A DNA stretch of 31,194 bases from JANNHK01 sp034408875 (lineage in GTDB: Bacteria > Actinomycetota > Acidimicrobiia > IMCC26256 > PALSA-610): assembly GCA_034408875.1 (NCBI GenBank), contig JAWXCJ010000327.1, positions 1 through 31,194 on the forward strand. Reading direction: 5' to 3'. Both the position numbers and the translations under genes were made by a program. The notes below the pieces were generated by a model. It made no database searches. It was not told the DNA's origin and saw only the letters and a list, made by a program, of their open reading frames with translations. This document shows, in pieces, positions 14,716 to 21,485 of this stretch (positions within the stretch are counted from its first letter, which is position 1; each line of letters begins with the position of its first letter).

Positions 14716-15470
14716 CCGGCGGTGCCGGCGTCGTGCTGCGGGGCGTGACCCACACGTTCCCCGGCCCACCCGCCGTCGAAGCGCTGGTCGACGTCGACAT
14801 CGAGGTTGAGCCGGGCGCGTTCGTCGCGATCGTCGGGCCGAGCGGGTGCGGGAAGTCCACGCTGCTGCGCGTGCTCGCCGGGCTCACCCCGCCGACCGCG
14901 GGAATCGCCACCGTCGGCGGCGTGTCGACGGTTGGCGCGCCGGGGCTCGTTGCCTTCCAGGCGCAACGCGATCTCCTCATGCCGTGGCGCCGGGTGCTCG
15001 CGAACGCGACGCTCGGCGCGGAGGTCACGGGCGTTCCTACTGTCGATGCCCGCGCTCAGGCGCAGGCGTTGTTGGCGCGTTTCGGTCTCGACGGGTTCGA
15101 GCAGGCGTGGCCCGTGACGCTGTCGGGCGGGATGCGCCAACGCGTTGCGCTCTTGCGCACGTTTCTCGTCCCGCGCCCGGTGTTGCTGCTCGACGAGCCG
15201 CTTGGCGCGCTCGATGCCATCACGCGCCGCACGATGCACTCGTGGCTCCAGGAGGTGTGGCAGGCCGACGGGCGCACCGTCGTGCTCGTCACCCACGACG
15301 TCGACGAAGCGCTCGTGCTGGCCGACCGGGTCCTGGTGATGTCGCCGCGACCGGGCCGCATCGTGTTCGACGAGCCCGTGTCTCTCGCCCGGCCGCGTAC
15401 GGTCGAGACGCTCACCGACCCCGAGTTCGTCGAGATGAAGCGACGGCTGCTCGAGGCGCTCGCCGCCTAG
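14712..15470 (+). CDS. thiZ: ABC transporter ATP-binding protein of the thiamine/pyrimidine importer
   Basis: A 252-residue ATPase subunit. Walker A GPSGCGKST (42-50), Q-loop Gln83, signature LSGGMRQR (137-144), Walker B VLLLDEP (157-163), D-loop GALDA and switch His in VTHDVDEA are all present. It belongs to the nitrate/sulfonate/taurine/thiamine-precursor branch (MPWRRVLANATLG). GTG start in the GTGA overlap with the lipoprotein; last gene of the operon. The DNA glycosylase follows after only 11 bp, so it may be read through. Confidence 0.92.
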   Translation: MTGGAGVVLRGVTHTFPGPPAVEALVDVDIEVEPGAFVAIVGPSGCGKSTLLRVLAGLTPPTAGIATVGGVSTVGAPGLVAFQAQRDLLMPWRRVLANATLGAEVTGVPTVDARAQAQALLARFGLDGFEQAWPVTLSGGMRQRVALLRTFLVPRPVLLLDEPLGALDAITRRTMHSWLQEVWQADGRTVVLVTHDVDEALVLADRVLVMSPRPGRIVFDEPVSLARPRTVETLTDPEFVEMKRRLLEALAA

Positions 15471-15481
15471 TCTCCGGCCCC

Positions 15482-16129
15482 GTGCCGCGCATCGCGAAGT
15501 CTGTCGTCGCCAAGGCCGTCACGAGGGGCGCCGATGACCTCGCGGGTCGCGACCCCGTGATGGCCGAGATGCTGCGCACGCACGGGGTGCCCGACATCCG
15601 GCGGGGCCGGCCCAAGCGGCCGCACTTCGCGGAACTGGCGCGCATGATCTGCTATCAGCAGCTCGCGGGCCGGGCCGCGGCGGCGATCCACGGCCGGTTC
15701 GAGGCGTTGTACGGCGGGGCGCCGACCCCCGCCGCGGTCCTCGCGACACCGTTCGCCGAACTCCGCGCCGTCGGGCTCTCGGGCGCGAAGGCGACCTCGA
15801 TTCTCGACCTCGCGACGAAGGTCGAAGAAGGGCTGGTCGAACTCGACCGGGTCGCGAAACTCGCCGACGAGGAAGTCGTGCGCGAGTTGGTGCTCGTGCG
15901 CGGCATCGGCGAGTGGACCGCGCACATGTTCCTGATGTTCCAGTTGGGCCGGCTCGACGTGTGGCCGACACTCGACTTCGGCGTCCGCAACGGATACGCC
16001 CGCATGTACGGCCTGGACCCGATGCCGACGCCGAAACAACTCCTGCCGCTCGGCGAGCCGTTTCGGCCGTACCGGTCGCTCGTCGCGTGCTGGTGCTGGC
16101 GCGCGGCCGACACCGTAGTGCCCGATTGA
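15482..16129 (+). CDS. DNA-3-methyladenine glycosylase II-like (AlkA/HhH-GPD)
   Basis: A 215-residue base-excision glycosylase. The helix-hairpin-helix is at about 136-160 (ELVLVRGIGEWTAHMFLMF) and the catalytic Asp165 follows in PTLDFGVRNG; upstream ICYQQLAGRAAAAI (about 56-69) is the typical first HhH-GPD helix. It removes alkylated purines from DNA. It lacks the N-terminal beta domain of E. coli AlkA, as many actinobacterial and yeast Mag-type forms do. GTG start 15482; its stop overlaps the next gene by four bases (TTGA). Confidence 0.9.
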   Translation: MPRIAKSVVAKAVTRGADDLAGRDPVMAEMLRTHGVPDIRRGRPKRPHFAELARMICYQQLAGRAAAAIHGRFEALYGGAPTPAAVLATPFAELRAVGLSGAKATSILDLATKVEEGLVELDRVAKLADEEVVRELVLVRGIGEWTAHMFLMFQLGRLDVWPTLDFGVRNGYARMYGLDPMPTPKQLLPLGEPFRPYRSLVACWCWRAADTVVPD

Positions 16130-17559
16130 AGCCCCCCTTGGCGGTCCTGCTCGCGGCGCTCGCGCTGCTCGGCGCGTGCAGCGGTGACGCCATCGACGAC
16201 TCCGACGCGGCGCCGCCCGACGAAGCGACGACGACGACAACGACAACGACGATCGCCGGCGCCGCGCCGGTCGTCGCGGTCTACGGCGATTCACTGGCGA
16301 TGCAGGCGTGGGGCGAAATCAAGGCCGCGGGCGAGGAGCTGGGTTACACGGTGGTGGGCGAAGGTGTCCCGGGCGACGCCGTATGCGACGCGATCCCGCG
16401 GATCGTCGAGGTCATGGAAGACCCGCCCGACTATGTGGTGCTCGCGTACATCGGCAACAACCGCACCCCGTGCACCGGCAACCAGACGGGCGAAGAACTC
16501 GGCCACGGGTACGAGGAAGAGGCGGAGCACGCGGCCGAGCTGACCGAGGGCACGCAACTCGTGTTCGTCGGGCCGCCCGACAGCATCGCCGACCACTTCC
16601 GTCAGGTCGCGCCGATCGTGCGCGAGCGGTACCAACTCGTCGCCGACCGGTACGAACACGTCACGTTCGTCGACGGGCGCGCGCTGCTCTCACCCGACGG
16701 GTACTCGCAGCGGTTGCCGTGCCGGGCCACCGAAGGCGCGGAGCAAGGCTGTGTCGACGGCGAGATCGCCGTGCGCCTCTCTGACGGCGTGCATCTCAGC
16801 TATCCGTTCGACGGCTACTCGGCAGGCGCGCAACGCTGGGCCGAGACCGTCGTTTCGTCGTTGCCGCCCGCGAACGCCGCCGACCTGGGGTTGCCGCCGC
16901 TCCCACCGTTGGCTACCGCGGTGCCGCCGGATGCGTTCGCCACGCTGACTGACCCGGGTGATGGTGGCGTGGCCGTGTTCGGCGACTCGCTCACCCTCCA
17001 GGCGAGTCCGTACCTCACCGCGATTGGCGAGAACCAGCAGCACGCCGTCTCGGTCGCGGCGTACGGCGGCGCGGCTCTCTGCGATTGGTTCCCCACCCTC
17101 GAAGCAACGATCGCGAACGACGCGCCGGTCGACATCGTGCTCGCGTTTGCCGGCAACAACCTCACGCCGTGCATTGCCACCGATGACGGAGACGAACTCA
17201 TCGCCGCCTACGTGCGCGACGTCGAACACGTCGTCGACCTCGCCGAGGCAGCAGGAATAGCCGTCACCTTGGCCGGTCCGCCCGACATGGGCAAGCCGGA
17301 CGAGAACAGCGTCGCGGTAGCGCTGCGGCTCGCGTTCGCCGAGGTAGAGGGCGTCACCTACGTCGACTTGGTCACCGCGCTCTCGCCCAACGGCTTCACC
17401 GACGTGTTGCCATGCCTGACGTTCGAAACCGCCGAATACGGCTGCGTCAACGGCCTCATCCCGGTGCGGGACGCCGACGGCGTCCACCTCTCCGGCCCCA
17501 ACGAGGCCGGCTACTCGTCCGGCGCCTGGCGCTACGCCGCCGCGCTTCTCAACGGGTGA
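16126..17559 (+). CDS. Lipoprotein with two tandem SGNH-hydrolase domains
   Basis: A 477-residue exported protein. The signal sequence MKPPLAVLLAALALLGAC has the lipobox LGAC; a linker with eight consecutive Thr follows. Domain 1 (about 48-250) has the GDS block VVAVYGDSLAMQAW, IGNN (block III) and DGVHLS (block V Asp-x-x-His). Domain 2 (about 280-477) repeats GVAVFGDSLTLQA, AGNN and DGVHLSG. Both catalytic triads look intact. SGNH enzymes are esterases or acyltransferases, often acting on cell-wall glycans. The TTG start at 16126 is inferred because it opens the signal peptide and overlaps the glycosylase stop. The 3' end overlaps the convergent nucleotidyltransferase by 11 bp. Confidence 0.82.
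   Translation: MKPPLAVLLAALALLGACSGDAIDDSDAAPPDEATTTTTTTTIAGAAPVVAVYGDSLAMQAWGEIKAAGEELGYTVVGEGVPGDAVCDAIPRIVEVMEDPPDYVVLAYIGNNRTPCTGNQTGEELGHGYEEEAEHAAELTEGTQLVFVGPPDSIADHFRQVAPIVRERYQLVADRYEHVTFVDGRALLSPDGYSQRLPCRATEGAEQGCVDGEIAVRLSDGVHLSYPFDGYSAGAQRWAETVVSSLPPANAADLGLPPLPPLATAVPPDAFATLTDPGDGGVAVFGDSLTLQASPYLTAIGENQQHAVSVAAYGGAALCDWFPTLEATIANDAPVDIVLAFAGNNLTPCIATDDGDELIAAYVRDVEHVVDLAEAAGIAVTLAGPPDMGKPDENSVAVALRLAFAEVEGVTYVDLVTALSPNGFTDVLPCLTFETAEYGCVNGLIPVRDADGVHLSGPNEAGYSSGAWRYAAALLNG
16228..16251 (+). repeat. ACG/ACA triplet run encoding eight Thr
   Basis: Eight codons in a row are ACG or ACA, giving a poly-Thr linker between the lipid anchor and the first SGNH domain. Two ACA codons interrupt the ACG run. 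Such linkers are often O-glycosylated in actinobacteria. Confidence 0.85.
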
Positions 17560-18091
17560 GTCGTCGGACGATCTTCTCGTACCGGGGGTCATCGTCGCCG
17601 ACGATCCGTTGGACCCAACGAATGATTTCCACCGCGTCGAGTTCCGTACCCGTTTCGAGCATCGCGTCGATGTCGACCCAGTCTTTCGGCCGGTCGAACA
17701 CCGCCTTGCAAACCGCAAGGTGGTCAGGCGCCAGCACGGGAATCGTGGTGTCGGCGAACGACACGCGTCGAATGAGGGCCGCGGCGGCGTCGTGGAACGG
17801 GTCGTAGCTGAAGAACAGATCGACAGGGGTCGCGTCCCACCAGACCCGGATCTGTCCGTCCCTCGCGATTCGTAAACCGGCGTCGTTGTCGGCGTCGACA
17901 CCGAGCGTGCGCAATGGGACGAGCACAACCTCGGCGTCGTCCTCGCGCACGAACACATTGATGTCGATGTCGACCGTCGCTCGGGGCTCCGCGTAGTAGG
18001 CGAGGGCAAGGGCACCGCCGAATGCGTGGGGGATCGCCTGTAACGCGTTGTCGAGCGCGATGATCTTCTCGGGAAGAGTCCGAGGCGTCAC
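17549..18091 (-). CDS. Nucleotidyltransferase-fold protein (AbiEii-like), paired with XRE regulator
   Basis: A 180-residue protein with the minimal nucleotidyltransferase pattern: AFGGALALAYYAEPRATVDIDINVFV (about 22-47; the run is split here only by description), where GG, the PRxT turn and DID supply the nucleotide-binding Gly and metal-binding Asp residues; a further Asp is in PVDLFFSYDPFHD. The C-terminal half is helical with DHLAVCKAVFDRPKDWVDIDAM. It resembles AbiEii-like or DUF6036-like nucleotidyltransferases. It overlaps the upstream HTH gene by four bases (ATGA). Such XRE-NTase pairs behave as toxin-antitoxin or defence modules in some bacteria; the toxin role here is inference. Confidence 0.75.
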   Translation of the reverse strand: MTPRTLPEKIIALDNALQAIPHAFGGALALAYYAEPRATVDIDINVFVREDDAEVVLVPLRTLGVDADNDAGLRIARDGQIRVWWDATPVDLFFSYDPFHDAAAALIRRVSFADTTIPVLAPDHLAVCKAVFDRPKDWVDIDAMLETGTELDAVEIIRWVQRIVGDDDPRYEKIVRRLTR

Positions 18092-18423
18092 GTCGATCTC
18101 ATGCTCGGAAAGGTGAGTTCGCCGCGGGGTCGATGCGGGATGGCATCGGCGAGGAGCAGCACGTCGACGAGCTTGCGCGCGTTCGTTGCGGGGTCTGGCG
18201 CCGTGCGCTCGTCGTCCGCCGTCGTGCCGAGGTGTGCGGTGCGGAGTTCGAGGCGCCGGCCGGCGGCGGCGAGCAGCTTTCGCAATGTCGCCACGCCCGG
18301 GTCACGCTTGTCGTGCTCGTAGGCAGAGATGACGGGCTGGCTGGTTCCGGCTCGAACGGCGAGTTCTTGCTGGGTGAGGCGGGCCTGGCGCCGGGCCTGA
18401 GTGAGCAGCGTTCCCGGGGTCAC
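18088..18423 (-). CDS. XRE-family HTH regulator (possible antitoxin)
   Basis: A 111-residue protein with a Cro/C1 helix-turn-helix at about 5-60: LLTQARRQARLTQQELAVRA then GTSQPVISAYEHDKRDPGVATLRKL. After a variable linker the C-terminal 35 residues (ARKLVDVLLLADAIPHRPRG) form a helix plus Pro/Arg tail that I associate with HTH partners of nucleotidyltransferases. The GTG at 18423 lies six bases after a TATACT box, which implies a leaderless mRNA. A 17-bp palindrome overlaps that box, so the protein probably represses its own operon. Confidence 0.85.
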   Translation of the reverse strand: MTPGTLLTQARRQARLTQQELAVRAGTSQPVISAYEHDKRDPGVATLRKLLAAAGRRLELRTAHLGTTADDERTAPDPATNARKLVDVLLLADAIPHRPRGELTFPSMRST

Positions 18424-18424
18424 G

Positions 18425-18441
18425 ATCCGAGTATATCGGAT
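18425..18441. promoter_or_regulatory. Palindromic operator and leaderless promoter of the XRE-NTase pair
   Basis: ATCCGA (18425-18430) and TCGGAT (18436-18441) are perfect 6-bp arms around GTATA. Read on the minus strand, the -10-like TATACT (18435-18430) lies within it and ends six bases before the GTG start at 18423. A protein bound here would block the promoter, the usual autoregulation of HTH antitoxins. Confidence 0.65.
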
Positions 18442-18494
18442 TGTCTATATAGCCAGTTCAGCGGCCTATCCGGCGGTCGGTTCAGGGGCTGGGG

Positions 18495-19661
18495 TTACGC
18501 GATTGCGCCGGACGCCTTGAGTGCCTCGACATCGGTAGCCGCGAACCCCCAGTCGACGAGGGCGGTGTCGGTGTCGGTGCCCGCCGCGACCGGTGCGCGT
18601 TGCACTTCGCTCGGGGTGCGGTCGAAGCGCGGGGCGGGCGCGGGTTGGGGGGCACCGTCGACGTCGACGAACGTGCCTCGCTCGACGTTGTGCGGGTGGG
18701 CGCGTGCTTCCGACATCGGCAGCACGGGCGCGAAGCACACTTCGTGCCCTTCGAAGAACTCGACCCACTCGTCACGCGTACGCGTGTGAAAGATCGTCGT
18801 GAAGCGTTCCTTCAGCGCGGGCCACTCGGCTTTGTCCATTTGCCGCGCGGGGTCGAGGTCGTCGAGGCCGAGCACCGCGAGCAGGTTCGCATAGAACTTC
18901 GGCTCGTACGAAGCGATCGAAACGTACTGATGGTCAGCGGTTTCATACACGCCGTAGAAGTGCGCGCCGCCGTCGAGCAGGTTCGTGCCCCGCGGTCCCC
19001 AACCGCCCATCGCGTCGATGCCGAAGAAGATGCTCATCAGTTGCGCGCTGCCGTCGACCATCGCCGCGTCGACGACCTGACCCGTGCCGGATGTCGCACG
19101 CTCCACGAGTGCGGCGAGGACACCTATCACCACGAGCGAACCGCCTCCACCGAAGTCGGCGAGCAGGTTGATGGGCGGAATCGGCGGCCCGCCCTCGGGG
19201 CCGATGTGCCACAGCACACCTGCGATCGCGAGGTAGTTGATGTCGTGGCCGACGTCGCCCGCGAGCGGGCCGTCCTGCCCCCAACCGGTCATGCGCCCGT
19301 AGATGAGACGTTCGTTGCGGGCGCGGCACGTGTCGGGGCCGATTCCGAGCCGTTCGGCCACACCGGGTCGGAACCCTTCGAGCAGCACGTCGGCCTGTTC
19401 GCAGAGCCGCAGCACGACCTCGGGACCACCGGTGTGCTTCAGGTCGATGCCGACGCTGCGCCGGCCGCGGTCGACGACCGAATACGGCGACACGAACCCC
19501 GCGACGCTCGAACCAGTGGCCACGTCCCTCGCCCGGTCGAGGCGCAACACGTCGGCGCCCATGTCGGCGAGCAGCATCCCTGCGAACTGCAACGGTCCGA
19601 TGTTCGGGATCTCGACGACCCGGACACCGGCCAGCGGCCCACTTCTCGGGAGGGTGGGCAT
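18495..19661 (-). CDS. CaiB/BaiF CoA transferase family, alpha-methylacyl-CoA racemase-like
   Basis: A 388-residue type III CoA-transferase-fold protein. GVRVVEIPNIGPLQFAGMLLADMGADVL is the N-terminal Rossmann-like strand-helix (about 12-39). RRSVGIDLKHTGG, ADVLLEGFRPGVAERLGIG and GRMTGWGQDGPLA follow. GHDINY and LLADFGGGG supply the His and Asp that act as the acid-base pair in the mycobacterial racemase MCR, so racemisation of 2-methylacyl-CoA is more likely than CoA transfer. Such racemases are needed to degrade sterol side chains and branched fatty acids. Its ATG shares one base with the stop of the amidohydrolase upstream (TGATG). Last gene of the minus arm of the CoA cluster. Confidence 0.88.
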   Translation of the reverse strand: MPTLPRSGPLAGVRVVEIPNIGPLQFAGMLLADMGADVLRLDRARDVATGSSVAGFVSPYSVVDRGRRSVGIDLKHTGGPEVVLRLCEQADVLLEGFRPGVAERLGIGPDTCRARNERLIYGRMTGWGQDGPLAGDVGHDINYLAIAGVLWHIGPEGGPPIPPINLLADFGGGGSLVVIGVLAALVERATSGTGQVVDAAMVDGSAQLMSIFFGIDAMGGWGPRGTNLLDGGAHFYGVYETADHQYVSIASYEPKFYANLLAVLGLDDLDPARQMDKAEWPALKERFTTIFHTRTRDEWVEFFEGHEVCFAPVLPMSEARAHPHNVERGTFVDVDGAPQPAPAPRFDRTPSEVQRAPVAAGTDTDTALVDWGFAATDVEALKASGAIA

Positions 19662-20545
19662 CAGATCTTGAGGACGCGTTCGGCGTTCTCGCGTAGGAAC
19701 TTAGGCCACACGTGGTCGCGGAACGGGACGTCGGGGAGTTCACCGAAGATGCGGTCGAGCGAGAGGCCCATCGGGAAGTAGCCCGCGTAGATGACTTTGT
19801 CGGCGCCGCGGGTGTTCGCGTACTCGATGATGCGCTTGTCGTAGTGCCGGGGCGCGAACGCGCTGGTCGAGTAGTAGAGGTTCGGCCATTTCAGGAGCAG
19901 CTTCACCAACAACTCGGTCCACGGCTGGCCGCCGTGGCGCGTGACGATCTTCAGGTCGGGAAAGAACCAACACACCTCGTCGAGGTGGCCGACGTACTGC
20001 GGCTCGAAGCGAATGCGCGGCCCCGGAACACCGGCGTACACGAAGATCGGGATGTCGAGTTCCACGCACTTGGCGTAGATCGGGTACATCTTCTTGTCGT
20101 TCACCGGCACTTGCGGGATGAGGCCCGTGCCCCAGCAGTGCGCGGCGACCGCGCCGTGCTCCCTGACCGCACGGTCGAGGTTGCGCACCGACTCCATGCC
20201 CTGGTTCGGGTCGACCTGGCACTGCGAGTAGAACCGATCGGGATACTTCTCGAGCGCCCGCTGCGAAGCACCGCCGTCGACGGGCATGCCCGTCAGCGCT
20301 TTCGAGATCCCGAACTGGTCCATGAGCCCGACGAGCATTTCGACCGGGTCGTCGACCTCTTCGAACTTCGGGACGCCCTTGAACATGTACTGCGCCGGGA
20401 ACTCCATGTCCTGCGTTTCGGCGTCCATCGCCTGCTTGCGGATGAAGTCGTAGTGGTGGATCGTCTCTTCCCGCGGCGCCGGGAACCCGATCATCGTGTC
20501 GACGACACCACCGGCGCGCGCCTCCTCGAACGCGAGGTTGGTCAC
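19661..20545 (-). CDS. Amidohydrolase-2-like protein B, degenerate metal site
   Basis: A 294-residue TIM-barrel protein of the amidohydrolase-related (Amidohydro_2) type. The core reads VDTMIGFPAP where active members have DxHxH, so both first metal ligands are missing; VTRHGGQPW keeps the later His; the final segment GADKVIYAGYFPM replaces the usual GxDxxxxxSDxP with Gly at the catalytic Asp. AAHCWGTG holds another His. The C-terminus PFRDHVWPKFLRENAERVL is nearly the same as in its upstream neighbour, so the two are a tandem duplication. GTG start 20545 in a GTGA overlap with protein A. If an enzyme, it must work with an altered or no metal; a structural role is also possible. Confidence 0.75.
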   Translation of the reverse strand: MTNLAFEEARAGGVVDTMIGFPAPREETIHHYDFIRKQAMDAETQDMEFPAQYMFKGVPKFEEVDDPVEMLVGLMDQFGISKALTGMPVDGGASQRALEKYPDRFYSQCQVDPNQGMESVRNLDRAVREHGAVAAHCWGTGLIPQVPVNDKKMYPIYAKCVELDIPIFVYAGVPGPRIRFEPQYVGHLDEVCWFFPDLKIVTRHGGQPWTELLVKLLLKWPNLYYSTSAFAPRHYDKRIIEYANTRGADKVIYAGYFPMGLSLDRIFGELPDVPFRDHVWPKFLRENAERVLKI

Positions 20546-21432
20546 GCGGTCTCCATTCCGAAGAGGCGGAGCGCGTTGTCGCGCAGGAACTTGGGCCACA
20601 CGTGGTCGCGGAACGGCACCTTCGGCAGTTCGTCGAAGATGCGGTCGAGTGTGAGCCCGGCGGGGTAGTAGCCCGCGTACAGCACCTTGTCGGCGCCGCG
20701 TGTGTTCGCGTACTCGACGATGTCGCTCGGGTAGTACTTCGGGGCGAACGCGCTGGTCGAGTAGTACAGGTTCGGCCACTTCAACAGCAGCTTCACTGCG
20801 AGTTCGGTCCACGGTTCGCAACCGTGGCGCGTGACGAACGTCAAGTCGGGGAAGTACCAGCACACCTCGTCGATGCGGGCGACGTTCTGGCACTCCATCG
20901 GCACCCGCGGTCCCGGCACACCCGCGTTCACGAAGATCGGGATGTCGAGCTCGACGCACTTCGCGTACAGCGGGTACATCTTCTTGTCGTCGATGTCGAC
21001 CTGCGGCGTGAGCCCGGCCGGGAACACCTGCACCGACTTCACACCCAGTTGCTCGACCGCCTGCTCGACCTCGCGCACCGCCTCCATGCCGCGGTTCGGG
21101 TCGACGTCCCAGCTCGCGATGAACCGGTCGGGATACTCCGCGAGGGCGCGTCGGGCGTCGAGACTGGTCGACACGTTGAGCATCCCGATGCGGATGTTGT
21201 GCGCGTCCATCTCGTCGATCAGCGTCCGGACCGGGTCGGAGAGGTCGGCGAACTCGGGGACGTTCTTGAACATGTACTGCGCCGGAAAGGTGAAGTCTTC
21301 GCGACTCTCCCGGTCGTGTACCTGGGCGAGGTACTTGCGGTACTTGTCGGCTTGCTCCGCCGTCGGCGACGGAACCCCGATCATCAGATCGACCACGCCG
21401 CCGGCGGCCGCATCTTCGAACGCATCTGCCAT
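20542..21432 (-). CDS. Amidohydrolase-2-like protein A, degenerate metal site
   Basis: A 296-residue paralogue of the next gene. VVDLMIGVPSP stands at the place of the DxHxH motif, SVQVFPAG at the place of the central His/Lys region, VTRHGCEPW keeps the His, and GADKVLYAGYYPAG lacks the catalytic Asp. Long stretches (KKMYPLYAKCVELDIPIFV, KWPNLYYSTSAFAP) match protein B closely. The ATG at 21432 is chosen over an upstream GTG/ATG because a TACCGT -10-like box lies seven bases before it, fitting a leaderless mRNA. First gene of the minus arm; divergent from the thiolase. Function unknown; context suggests CoA-linked catabolism. Confidence 0.75.
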   Translation of the reverse strand: MADAFEDAAAGGVVDLMIGVPSPTAEQADKYRKYLAQVHDRESREDFTFPAQYMFKNVPEFADLSDPVRTLIDEMDAHNIRIGMLNVSTSLDARRALAEYPDRFIASWDVDPNRGMEAVREVEQAVEQLGVKSVQVFPAGLTPQVDIDDKKMYPLYAKCVELDIPIFVNAGVPGPRVPMECQNVARIDEVCWYFPDLTFVTRHGCEPWTELAVKLLLKWPNLYYSTSAFAPKYYPSDIVEYANTRGADKVLYAGYYPAGLTLDRIFDELPKVPFRDHVWPKFLRDNALRLFGMETA

Positions 21433-21439
21433 CGGCGGC

Positions 21440-21477
21440 ACGGTACTCGGACCGGTCGGGCGCCTGCCGAGTACCGT
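21440..21477. promoter_or_regulatory. Mirror-symmetric divergent promoter/operator of the CoA cluster
   Basis: ACGGTACTCGG (21440-21450) and CCGAGTACCGT (21467-21477) are perfect 11-bp arms 16 bp apart, centred in the 53-bp region between the divergent starts 21432 and 21486. Each arm carries TACCGT (TAnnnT, -10-like) reading outward, 7 bp from the amidohydrolase ATG and 8 bp from the thiolase GTG. A smaller palindrome GACCGGTC (21450-21457) is in the spacer. Either mirrored leaderless core promoters or a repressor operator, perhaps both. Confidence 0.6.
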
Positions 21478-21485
21478 CGCCACCT

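Noticed and set aside
16228..16251. ACG triplet run as a phase-variation tract
   Set aside because: A change by whole triplets would not shift the frame and ACA codons interrupt it; it simply encodes a Thr linker.
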